Positions 39,501 to 50,866 of a stretch of 64,000 nt of DNA are shown piece by piece (the stretch's first letter is position 1; each line of letters opens with the position of its first letter). The notes beneath the pieces are model-generated. The model did not search any database. It was not told where the DNA came from and saw only the letters and a program-made list of their open reading frames with translations. A program made the translations under genes and the position numbers. Source of the DNA: Argopecten irradians (lineage: Eukaryota; Mollusca; Bivalvia; Pectinida; Pectinidae); NCBI RefSeq assembly GCF_041381155.1, contig NC_091144.1:18237544-18301543 (forward strand), read 5' to 3'.

Positions 39501-42500
39501 CCCCACTGTTCTCAATATTGATCCTATTAAAGCAATTTCAAACCTTGTGGCATTTCGCCGCTAAGAATTGTATTTTTTACCAAAGTCGATCATTATAATT
39601 TTGTTTACTTCTTTTATTATAATGATTTTAATTGATGTTTTTTTTAATTTCTTTTTTCTTATGAAAACAACACATTTTAATTGTATGCTATGCAGAAACG
39701 CCCTCTCTGCTCAACATGACGATCAATACCAATATTTCGGACTATGCCAAGAATCAACAATCATTCGAACAGACGCATGTGCTTCCCAAACTGCAAGTGG
39801 TTTGTATGACTGTCTAAGGCATTGTTTTACATCCACAATTAAGTCATATTGATATTACCTGCTCCATACTTAATATAAAGATAAAAATAAAGTATTACTC
39901 TAAGTGAAAACAATTATAAATATAATGTTTTGCATATTGAAGTTAAATACTTTGCAATATATTTCTGCTCCAATTGTTTGGTTCTGGTTTAAAACTTCAA
40001 AAGGCTGAATAATTCATTTCGTACCTTTGTGAGACTCTCAGGTATAGACCATAGTTACAAATTACACCAAATGTCATCATTGATACTATAGGGGTTACTT
40101 TCACTGTCGATATATCAACCCCTGGACTATTTCAGAGTAAATCTGAAGGCAGTTCAAGAGAACAAAACTGAACAATCACAGGCCTGCAGTCAATTCCTTT
40201 AGAAAATTCCTTAAGATTAGAGGGAAAGCGGCATCCTACTTCAGAGCAACACACTAAACCACCGTATATCGTTAGGAGTAAGCTACCTGCGCATTTGTTG
40301 TCAAACATAGAGCCTTCAGTTTTGCAATGAAATACTCCAAGGTTGTAACGACAGTGATAGTAACCCATGAAGTATCAAAGATGACCAAATGTACGCTAAA
40401 AGATATGACATACGTGTTTTGTGCTATGTAAAAGTATATTTTAGCAAGCACAATTTATAAAATGTATAGCAGAAGGGTGAATTTTTAAGTACAAACTACA
40501 GATATCAGTGTCTCGTAAGCCTTCATGTTATAGGCTGGGTGTCAATTTTAAATTTGAATATTTTGTACAGTTACTTTGTTGATTTATGTAAATTGACATG
40601 TGACACTTTAAAGATGCTCCACTGCTGACAAATGTTTTTTTTTCACTATCAAAAACAGGAGCAGACGATATAGTAATTTTCTTCACTTACAAAAGTTACT
40701 TACTTTACACCGTTACCACTATTGAAAAGTTTGAGCTATTAATTTCACTTAAAGTTAAAAAAAAAATGAAAAATAATTAATTGCATCCCGAAAAAATTCC
40801 GTGGCACTATATCTTATATGAAATGAAGTAATAATTGCGCATGCACCAAATGCGAAATAAATTATTTTATGTTATTTTTTGTGTTAATTAGGCATACGAT
40901 TAAACACCAGTTATTGTTCAAAAATGAATGTCATTTATGCTCTGTCGGCGGTGGAGCATCTTTAATAAAATAATTAAATTGCATTGTATTGTAGTATCTT
41001 GTTCTAGTACACATGTACAAATCCTGTAACACACTTTAGTTAGGAGGAAGTCTGATGTTGGCTGGCATTGTCCACATGCTTGTCGGAATGACGGGAATGG
41101 TTGGGATCCTACTACGGTTCATCGGACCACTGACCATCGTCCCTACACTCATCCTAGTGTCCATCCCACAGGCCTACGTACTGGTCAAGTTCTGTGAACC
41201 TTCCTGGGCAGTAGCGGTCATGTAAGTCACAGACCTGTTTATAATGTCACAGCTGTTGAATACTATGTCCTGAATATCAAATGGGAGACGTAGGCATAAA
41301 ACAACAGAAATATGGTGGTTTTTCATCGGATCTTTTTCCGAATCGTTACCATCTATCTTGACCTTAATCAAGTTTTATATCTGAATGATTAACAACTGTC
41401 ATATCATTAGTTTGAAAAGTCAGGGTTAAGAGAGTTTGTGGTAATATGTTGGGACATCATAAAGGTGGTACATCAACAGCCCGTAAAAATCCATGGCACT
41501 ATGCCCTAGGTGAAATGAGGCATTAACTATGCAGTAAAATTGCTAATATAAAAAAAAAATAGATAGATAATTCTGGATGAAATTGCAAATTGATTTTTTT
41601 AAAAGATGATGACTGGTAAAACATTAGAAACGATATCAACATCCTTTTTATAAATGTCTTCCACAGAACAGCACTAACTACTTTGGTCTTGTCGATGTAC
41701 CTGGACCGTAAAAACGTACCCGTGCCCATATGGAAAAAGGGCAGAGGCTTCATAATATTACACTATCCTCTTCATAAGGTCCTGTCGGTAAGTCCACAAG
41801 TAACAATATATCTTCAACCCTTCCTCGTTGAGGAAATAAGAAACAATTGTGTTGCTGGCACATGGTTACTACAAAATTCGTTAAGTGTTTTTTGCGATTT
41901 GCGGGGCATTGCTAGGATTGCGAAAATTTCATCCATAAAATATTGAAAAATGATTGAACCTAAAATTCTAAAATCTGTTTTTCTCATTTGTATTTAAAAT
42001 TAAAAAAAAATAACCGTGTACATTAAATTGTGTAAATTGATAAATTTTACGAAGATTGGGTTTGTTACGAGAAAGGTAAAGTAGAGCTGCAGGTACATTC
42101 TTTACGTATACACTGTACATATATATAAAGCTTGCCTAATCTTGTTGCTTCTTTTTGTACTTGTATAAAAAAATCGTTTTCGTCTTCCAAAAATGTATTC
42201 TGTTTGCACAGATTTTACCTAAAAGGCTTTAGACGAATTATGAAGCCAATGTCAACGTAATGTGCTAATGATAAGACGCACAGACTTCTGTAGGTCTCAC
42301 AAAGTTTGATATTGATCAATTATTTTCAAGGTTCTAATTGGCACCATTATTGGTTTATGCCTGTCCGCCATACTGACTGCAGCTAAGGTATACAGTGATG
42401 ACGTCACAAGTGTTGAGTATCGTGCCCGGATCGACTCTGCCGCCAGTGGTATATCGTCTGCTCCTTGGTTCTACATGCCATACCCAGGTACTATGTGAAA

Positions 42501-45500
42501 GGTTTTGAAAGGTTTTGGACAGATACACTTGTATACCTTTAGATATCAATATTGATGATAAGAAATGATACTATATAACACTATCTGTTATATAGTGTAA
42601 GCCATTATCATTTTTTTCATTTTCTAGAAGCTTATTTCAATCAAGGAATGTTGTCACGAGGTTGATTTAAATGCATCTCTGTGGTTGAAACATTGCAATT
42701 TGCTGTTTCTCTCTTAAACTTCTGTATAGCTATTTGCATCTGACCTATTTTTGCCCCGTCGTCAGGCCCATATAAGACCACAGGGTTTCATAAGCCGCTG
42801 TTAAAAATAAGATGTTTCATTTGTACGAATATAAACAATATTTTAAGTTTAGCTTCTTAGTGTTTGACGCCCTAAGATAATCTCGAATTACATGTCTTTT
42901 TTTTAAATTATAAAACATGTAGCTGACTATAAGGTGTCTTAACGCAAAAGAGCATGCCTATCACCAAGGAGAGACGGGAATGATGAATTAATGCCTCTCT
43001 TTTTGTATTCTTTTATGATAATTAATGACATTTAATGATATTTAATGACACTGATTCTGATGAGGATTCGGGAACTAGTATTTTTCTGAAGGGATGTAAT
43101 ACTGAATTAAATCTCAAGGTTTTTGCAAGTTTCGTTTCTAACGGAGATAATTATTTACATTCAAATCAGTATTAAGTTTTTACATCTGTAGCAATCAAGC
43201 TAACGGTTACAATTAATTGATTTTATTAGGACAGTTTGGCTATCCAACATTCAGCGTGGGCATTTTTGTTACATATCTCATACCAACATTGATATCAATA
43301 TTGGATTCAATTGCTGATTACTATGCATGCGCGAGGGTAGCTCAGGTACCACCTCCGCCGTTCCATGCTGTAAGCCGAGGATTAGCGACAGAGGGATTCT
43401 TCAGTTTTCTAGCCGGATGTGTCGGCGTAGGACACGCCACTACTACATATGGTCCTAACATCGGTATCATTGGAATGACCAAGGTAGGGATATATTAAAC
43501 TTGAACTATAAGCCAGTGGCCAACTATTACCCCATTACCCCCAATCCAGACCTTGGCAACTAAATGTCAGTTTAATATTTTAAAATGGAACCGGATACGC
43601 TCATAAATGACCCATATACAATTTGTTTTTTAAACTATTGCCTATCAGAAGCGTCGGATTAGTTATCATGTTGACCGTTATCAAACCACACATGTATGTG
43701 ATGTGTGAAATATTAGGTATCCGAATGATACATCACTTGACCAATCAGCTATTGGTTATTTTATGTAGATATCTGGTTACCATAACAACCAAATTTTTCG
43801 AAAAATGAAGTCTATGAAGTCTACATGGCCTCCGACATTACTGTTAAAATTCATTGGAATTGGTACAGTGTAAGATGAGTCGACAGAAAGTTCAAAACAG
43901 TATCCATCAGTATTCTTGACTTTTTTGTGTTCTTGTTTCTTGTGTTTTTTAGGTTGGCAGTCTGCGAGTTTTTCAGATGTTCGGACTACAGCTAGTGTTG
44001 GTGGCCATACTTGCCAAGCTATCCGCTTGTTTTGTTACCATCCCGTATCCAGTCATAGGTGGAATGACCTTTATATTAACGGGGTCATTCTTCGGTATTA
44101 TCTTCTCGAACCTCAGCCATGTTAATCTCAACTCGAACAGGAATCTAGTAGTTATTGGAATGTCACTTGTGTGTGGTCTTATGATTCCTCACTGGGCGAA
44201 ACAAAACATCGATAAGTTAGATACAGGTAGGCCCTCATATCCTCTACCTCCAGGTCCCGAGCATGTCATAGTACAACTGAAGGATCTCTCTACAACATTT
44301 TGTGTATAGGATAATATAATGGGGTATACTTATTTGGTACTTTGATCCTCACTGACGGAAATCGGTCGATCGAATAAAGATACACTTGTGTTGACCTTGA
44401 AGTTGGGCGTCACACATTTGTATCTTAAAAGAAATATCCCTAGGTCTGTGACTGGACAGATTTGTTTCCCCTGAAATGTCTTGATTCACTATGACATAGT
44501 CCAGGGGTGTATAACAATGATTGTAACCTTTGGAGTATCGGGGAATTTGTTTCAGAATACTCCGAAAATAAGAATATATTAGGCTACATCTTTCATGACA
44601 TTAAGCTAGCAAACAAATTGTCACTTTTGTTTTTTTCTAATGTTATGTTTCGGATGCCGATACTTCCCCTTAACTGGTCTTTAAAACAGACTGATTTTTT
44701 CTTGTGTCCGTTTACAGTCGATTATTGATTTGATTGACCTCTTAAAATAATTAAAAAGGTTTACAAAGGACGTAGGTCATTGAGACCTTTACATAATACA
44801 CCAATACATCGTACTGCTTATTTAGGCCTGTTTTGAGAGAATATAAATCCTTGAAAATGAGGATTACGGATATGCAGAAGCAAAACCGTAATACATAATC
44901 TCTATATGTTTCAAACATTTTTCAATAATAACCTAATTCAATAAGTTAGACTGGACATTTATCTGCTGCATCACTTCATTATCAAAGAATGTTACGTATC
45001 GGAGGACTTTTGGCAGTAAATAAAATATATTTGGCTATTATAAATTAAATAAAAATGACGTACGTATTTTTGTAACTTCCTATAATCAAAGGAGGGATAT
45101 TTATTATATTAATGAATTGTACGAGAGAAAGTTCCCTAATTGTAAATGGTCTCGTGCTAAAGTGTGCATCTAATAAACAGCTTGATGTAGTCATATACGT
45201 AGTCATATAAGATGAACTTTGTACATTTATTTACATTTATTTTTGAACTACAGCAAATATTCCTTACTTGCATATTACAAGAACTTCCCTTGCGGGTAGG
45301 TTTTGATTGTGACGCTATCTGTTTTTGGGCATATCGTCATACGTTTCAGAGAAAACGACGTGAGTTTCATCCACAAAATAATGACATCACAATGGGATAT
45401 CTACCAGCAAGGGAGGTTACTCTGCAATATGCAAAGAGGGCATAGACGTAATGGCAGCAAGTCAAATGCATATAAAAAATTTTTATTATAAATTATTTAA

Positions 45501-47521
45501 ACGTGTACATAAAAAGTACATAAAATACATTGATGTGCATAATAAATTATTGAAATAATAGTTATAACATACTAAATTAAATGACTTAAATTTAAGGTTT
45601 AAGTAGGGTAATCCAAGCGGTTATATATCATTATAAGCAAGGAATTTAAGGGTGTTGTAGAGTATTCTGATGACGTTCATCTTATTATTCGTACTATATG
45701 TACCCAATGTATGCGACACATTCACAAAACGCTTTATACAGGTAATTTGTACGAGATGTGTAAAATTAATGTGTGACACAGACGCGTTACCGTAGATAGG
45801 TATTAAACAGATGACATATATATCTCATGGGAAAATCTCGTGGGAGGACTTGGAATGTGACACGTTAGACAGGGTGACTTAATAGACAGGGTGACGCATA
45901 TGTAGGTTTGACTGTATATTCCAAGCAAACAAAAACGATATTGTTTTGAATAAATATGTGATATAACATAAAGCATTAGCTTCGGCATAGTTTTAATCAA
46001 TAATCTGACGAATACAATGGGGCAAAAAGACTGCAGCTATGTTTGCTGTGCTATCCACGAAATATCAATAGAGACCGATTAAGTGTTGTAAATGATGTTA
46101 AGTAATTACCAAATTAAATTTATTTTCTTAATTTATTCTTCATAAACCATATAGAAATGATATTAATAAACACCAATTATAAAAATATTAGAAAATTAAC
46201 ATTTTGAACTTGAACAGCACAGAATAGGCACTGTACAAAAGTACAAAACTTGATTAGTTTATCGAATAAAGTACAGTTTTGAACAAGGTTATCACCTTAT
46301 CTAGTTTGGAGGTACAACCAAATAAACACAATGTATTATACATATGGTATGGTGGAAAGTACGTGTCATTTCGAATACTTAGTAACTAATATCAGTTGTC
46401 ATTGTGCATGGATGTAGTTGGTTTGGCAATACTTTGTCAAGTTTAATTTAATAATTTATTTGGCTTTAAAAGGTACACGTCAGCTTACAGACCTAGTGAG
46501 AATACTGTTGACCAACTCCAACTTCATCGGAGGGTTTGTAGCCTGTCTACTCGATAACACATTACCGGGTAAGTGTTTTACTGTAGGAAAATGTAAGCAC
46601 GTTTTCGTTTCGGAAATTTAATTTGACAATTTTACGTTTGTCGACTTTATAAAAGGATCAAATTGAATGAACTTCCACACAGCTCAAGTAGTAAGCAGCG
46701 ACTTAGATCTATAGTCACGTGGAATCGGCCGAATTAAGAAGCTTGAGTTATTTTTTATTATCCAATTAAGCCCACTCTGAATAAGTACTAAGAGTACATG
46801 TCTGACAGGTTGCAGATTCCTTATTCTCCAAAGTGATATATGGATGGCGTTCTGACGTTCAAATGCCACATGTAAAATGTCGAAAGAACAACAGAACAAT
46901 TCAAGCAATATGGAGGTTTCGAGTTCCAAAAACGACGCGAGTACAATAAATCGTCGATTAGTTCCATCATCCGTAGATTATGACATTACCATTTGACATG
47001 CGTTTCGTGAAGTAATAAACACCGAAGGGTGGCACTTATCGACGGTAAATTGTACTTTACCAACGTCGTTTTGGGATCTCGAATCCCCAGTATTGCATTC
47101 ATAAATCCGCCCGAATTTCAATAGGTAAATGGGAAGCTTTGAGTAAAACAAAAAACATATAATTTTTGAAAAGGAAAAATGAAAAAAAAAATCATGTTGA
47201 ATTAGGCCTTCTTACATGAAGGCGAAACACACAAATAACCTGACAATCTCGAATAGATATATCGTAATGAGTTAGTTCATGTTGAATTACTCAAACTGAT
47301 ATGTGGATGATATTTTTTGTGACACGCTAGTCCCTTTTTTGACAGGTACCCTAAAGGAAAGAGGGATGCTCTCCTGGACGGATGCCGGAGATAATGCACA
47401 ATCAGCAGAATACGAGGAACGCGTGGCTGTTTATGACATTCCAATCATTACAAAGATACTAGGGAAATTCAGAATAACATCTTACATCCCAATCTCTCCT
47501 ACATTTAGACAAAAGTATTAA
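33554..47521 (+). CDS. SLC23-family transporter, paralogue 2 (11 exons)
   Basis: Sodium-dependent nucleobase/ascorbate transporter family membrane protein. Exons: 33554-33763, 36280-36437, 38633-38715, 39696-39799, 41040-41221, 41667-41787, 42331-42487, 43230-43483, 43953-44226, 46473-46568, 47346-47521, giving 604 residues in one open frame. The lengths 158, 182, 121, 157, 254, 274 and 96 equal those of paralogue 1. Residues 1-58 are a hydrophilic cytosolic tail followed by the family entry motif (ISDNPPIG). Family marks: DSIADYYACARVAQVPPPPF from residue 364 and the NAT signature PNIGIIGMTK at 414-423, with Pro at its first position as in vertebrate ascorbate carriers. The loop after helix 3 (LPEWKCP..., exon 4) has sequons at N157 and N163, matching the glycosylated extracellular loop of the family. 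Glu of ESIGDYY is Asp and Gly is Ala. The exon 1 donor is embedded in a minisatellite. Substrate cannot be assigned; the Pro hints at ascorbate-like members. Confidence 0.93.
33720..34980. repeat. splice-donor minisatellite, ~25 units of ~52 bp
   Basis: The unit, about 52 bp, runs TGATAACTCACCCATAGGGC, then TTACGGTTATACTGGCTCTC, then CAGGTAGGTAAC. The first unit is the last 44 coding bases of exon 1 of SLC23 paralogue 2 plus the start of its intron. Most later units keep the donor CCAG|GTAGGT; several are shortened (for example GGGCTTACGG lost to give CATAGTACGG) or carry CCAGTAGG. Units do not keep a multiple of three, and reading past the first donor meets TGA four codons on. Ends near 34980 with a degenerate unit. 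Confidence 0.92.
36085..36230. mobile_element. MITE family B, copy 2 (~145 bp)
   Basis: The left end GTCCTTGCGGGTAGGTATTG and right end TACTTATCCGCAAGGGAGCT are inverted repeats. The inside has AACGTCATATTTTTCGGAGA and GCCCACAAAATAATGACGT. Intronic, just upstream of exon 2 of SLC23 paralogue 2. Confidence 0.75.
36570..37560 (-). mobile_element. decayed LINE reverse-transcriptase fragment
   Basis: Read on the minus strand, about 36890 down to 36590 gives pieces typical of CR1/Jockey-like reverse transcriptases: VPNDMKLAKVKPLFKKKD, then residues matching the usual NYRPxSxLxxxSKxxEK block, and LQKAF as in the LDLQKAFD block. Stops and frame changes are frequent, so it is an old dead copy. It lies in intron 2 of SLC23 paralogue 2, antisense to it. 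Confidence 0.7.
40064..40395. mobile_element. family C inverted-repeat element, best copy (~330 bp)
   Basis: Arms of about 80 bp pair imperfectly: the left arm includes GGGGTTACTTTCACTGTCG and CTGAAGGC; the right arm includes GCCTTCAGTTTTGCAATGAA, CGACAGTGATAGTAACCCAT and AAGATGACCAAATGT. It has no frame. Related copies or halves lie near 13155, 21690, 32915, 44410 and 59400. Intronic in SLC23 paralogue 2. Confidence 0.7.
40609..40964. mobile_element. MITE family A, copy 2 (~356 bp)
   Basis: The left end TTTAAAGATGCTCCACTGCT and right end GTCGGCGGTGGAGCATCTTT are inverted repeats. The inside contains AATAATTAATTGCATCCC. Both ends are present. It lies about 75 bp before exon 5 of SLC23 paralogue 2. 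Confidence 0.8.
44410..44545. mobile_element. family C element, right half
   Basis: CACTATGACATAGTCCAGGG and CCTTTGGAGTATCGGGGA match the right arm of the 40064 element. The left arm is weak. Intronic in SLC23 paralogue 2. Confidence 0.5.
45285..45425. mobile_element. MITE family B, copy 3 (~140 bp)
   Basis: CCCTTGCGGGTAGGTTTTGA at the left and TATCTACCAGCAAGGGAGGT at the right are inverted ends, with AAAACGACGTGAGTTTCATC and ACAAAATAATGACATCACAA inside. Intronic in SLC23 paralogue 2. Confidence 0.7.
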
Positions 47522-47720
47522 ATATTGCATTATGCCACAACATACAATGTATATATTTTTCATTCAGGATATACAGGCGTATATCTACTTAATCTTATTT
47601 TGAATTTCAATATTAAAAACCGAACTCCTTTTTATTATTTTATATTTCAATATTGAAAATCATTATCTGTATTGATTATTGTATGCTACAATTATATTAT
47701 ATATCGTTCTCTAGATCCTT

Positions 47721-48003
47721 TAAAGATGCTCCATCGCTGACAATTGGTATTTTTTACTATAAAAAAAGGAACAGACGATTTAGTATTTTCTCCAGTTAAA
47801 AGAGTTACTTACTTTACACCATTACCACCATTGAAAAGTTTGAGCTTATAATTTTACTTCAAGTGAGAAATATGAAAAATAATTAATTGCATCCCGAAAA
47901 AATTCCGTGACACTATATCCTATATGAAATGAAGTACTGATTGCGCATGCACCAAAGGCGAAATAAATTTGTTATAATATTTTTTGTGTTAATTAGGCAT
48001 ATA
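47721..48003. mobile_element. MITE family A, copy 3, right end cut off
   Basis: Starts TAAAGATGCTCCATCGCTGA and follows copy 2 through TTGCATCCCGAAAAAATTCC and TTTTGTGTTAATTAGGCATA. The match stops where the perfect hairpin at 48008 begins, and the right terminal repeat is absent. It lies about 200 bp past the stop of SLC23 paralogue 2. Confidence 0.75.
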
Positions 48004-48007
48004 TATA

Positions 48008-48144
48008 TATATAGATTGAACAGTGTTTTGATTGCGTTAAAGGTGGTATGAACGCAATGGGATGCAGATATATGTAGAATATGTCTGTATCCCATTGCGT
48101 TCATACCACCTTTAACGCAATCAAAACACTGTTCAATCTATATA
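48008..48144. repeat. perfect 56-bp inverted repeat with 25-bp loop
   Basis: The arm 48008-48063 (contains GATTGAACAGTGTTTTGATT and GGTGGTATGAACGCAATGGG) is exactly complementary to 48089-48144. The loop is 48064-48088. Perfect pairing over 56 bp means it is very young or kept by conversion. The outer bases TATATA merge with an AT microsatellite, so the insertion target may have been TA-rich. Confidence 0.9.
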
Positions 48145-48772
48145 TTTACATAAATAAATCTACCTTTACGCACAATTTAAAACGGTGATGGTTGCTAAGT
48201 TGGGTAACTACGGTAGTCAGGATGACCGAAGATATAGTTCCGATTGTTGAATGTTATAGCTGCAGTTTGGTTTGAAATACAACAATGACACTTTTCAATT
48301 ATTTTCAACATATTTTTTTTTCAATTTGATAATATATATTAATAATGTCCATTTCGAATAAAAATTGAGATAACCAAGGCGGAACGACTACCGGTATGTA
48401 TCGTTGTCAGGGTAGTGATGCGGTCCGAAGTGAAGCGAGCCGCCATATTTGATTTTCAACCGAGGAAAGTGACTGTGATAAAGCCTATTGGTGGTATGAC
48501 CGTTGAGCTGCTGAATGTTTGTCATGTATGTATCGGTCTAAGAACGCGATATATACACTAAATTCTTCGCAGTCATGACTTTTATTTTATTGTACGGAGG
48601 ATAGACAAGTGTTTGCGTGTGTGTAGGCCTATTTTGAATGCAAAGACGGGGCCATTTAAGCTGATGATACTGTTTCGGATAGGCTACCTGTAATGTTTTT
48701 TTCTGGAAACCTGTATATGATCTGTTAACCTTATTGTTCGCTTAGACGCTCCCAGAATTATTCACTCATCTT

Positions 48773-49114
48773 TAAAGATGCTCCACCGCCGACAAAGGGT
48801 ATGTTTTCTCGATCAAAACCAGGAGCAGACAAATTGGTATTTTTCTTAAGTTAAAAAATTACTTACTTTACACCATTATCATCCCTTGAAAAGTTTGACT
48901 ACTAATTTTACTTTAAGATAAAAATACTGAAATAATGAATTGCATCCCAAACAAATTCTGCGGCACTATGTCTTACATGGAATGAAGTATTGATTGCGCA
49001 TTCACCAAAAGCAAACTATATTATTTTTGTGTTAATTAGACATATATACACTAAACACCAACTATTTTTTAAATGATGAATATTGTTTCTCTCTGTCGGT
49101 GGTGGAGTATCTAA
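48773..49114. mobile_element. MITE family A, copy 4 (~342 bp)
   Basis: Left end TAAAGATGCTCCACCGCCGA, right end CTGTCGGTGGTGGAGTATCT; internal words match copies 2 and 3. Both ends are present with some decay. Confidence 0.75.
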
Positions 49115-50866
49115 TTTTATTGAATATTGTCATACAACATGTACATGTTATACATTTTTCGTACATGCATTTATGAATTTTTCCACTCATCCTTTCATAT
49201 GTATTGCTTAACAGATATATGTTGTACTATCAATAAATCGTCCTTTTCCTCCTTTAATTGTGTTCAATATTGTCATACTACATTGTATGTTACTCTTCTC
49301 TTAAAACATCACCGCATATATAACCTTTAAAACTTTGAAAACACATTTCCCGGTAAAACAGTTATTGATAAATAGCTCGCAGCAAATGAGGAATGTCTTC
49401 GTTATGAAAACTACACTGATAATAAACATACAAAGTGTAGTTTACTTTGTACATGCTTCACGCTTTATAAATAAAGCAGCACGTGTCAATGTACTGAACG
49501 TTACTAGTAGGCTTATACGAATGAATTCAAATCCTGTAAATGTGTTCTAAATCTCCATTTCATCTGCTTAACAAACAAGTGTATTATTTTATATGTGATT
49601 TTCGTCATTGCATTTAATATCATTCTCTCCTAGATAATTATGATATAATTAACTAAGAATGCATTCTTATAAATCCGGAATTGTTTATCGTTTATGTATG
49701 TCTTGGGCAAGTTTAAGTTGAAACTCATTTCATTAGCTAAATTTTCCTAGACAAAGTGTAAATTGAATTTTATTAACATTTCTGTTTGTTTGTTTGCAAT
49801 GCTGACTTTTTATTAGTTTATTAGTTACAACACAATGTAATCATTTTTAACGAATTTATTAGTAGATTTATTTTCAATATTGAACAACAGAGAATTACAT
49901 TATGTAACTGTAGTCTTACCCTTTCATATAGGTGTGGTTTTAAAATTCAATTGGCATAAAACTCTTCTGATAAAAACCGAAATTGACAGTCTCGTATCTC
50001 ATGCAATGCAGACAATTTAACTTTCGCTAGATGGCTGTCATACATTTTTTATCTTATAATTTCCAATACTTTTGCAATAAAATGACACTTTAAGTCAATG
50101 GATTGTTTATCGTCAAGCAACTAAAACAAAAGTGTGGAGTTACCACGTAATCAAATGATACTGTACACGGTACACAGACACACTTCAGGGGGAAAATGGG
50201 AATAAGCTGTCCTTCACGTTATATTACACCAATTAGGTTTGGTGCGGAATACCCACAATAGCATGTTTTAAAATGGTGTAATTTGTAGCCATGTTAAGCT
50301 ACCTAAGTCGACATATTCATGCTATTGCACGCGATAATCCAGTATTACATCCAACGGTATGACAGAATTTCGTACCCGCATACATTGTATATGATTTGTT
50401 TTCTTTCTTTTAATCTCACAACTGCTACCTATTTGTATGAGCGGATATTAGCTGATCAGGATCTCTTAAAGCAGTATGGTTATTTTGATATTCTCTCAAC
50501 TTATATTGATAATGTGCATTCACTCGTGGAATAACTTACACGTCAAAGCTGACAAACTAGCACAAAAATAAATAATTGTATGCTATTGTTGAAGACACAG
50601 CTTTCCATGAATATTCAGATGCGGAAACTGAAGATGCCAAAAACGAACAGAATTGTCTCCGTAAAACGTTTGGTACTGCGCATGTGTCCGTATGTTCAAC
50701 ATGAAGCTGGCCTGAAATGTGTGGTGTACGGTACCATTTAATCACGAGATTTTCTCAAAATTAATACCCAATGATGGTATTTTTCATCAAGAGTAGGCAT
50801 ATAATACATTTTGTTAATTAGTTAGCATGAAATATGCTAAAGTGAACATGGTAAAATCAAACATGT
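49115..50866. other. intergenic, no gene seen
   Basis: AT-rich, with no coding exon, repeat family or RNA gene that I could recognise. Confidence 0.4.

Noticed and set aside
48008-48144. microRNA precursor
   Set aside because: The 56-bp stem is perfect and lacks the mismatches and size of a typical precursor; a foldback element fits better, though small RNAs could still arise.
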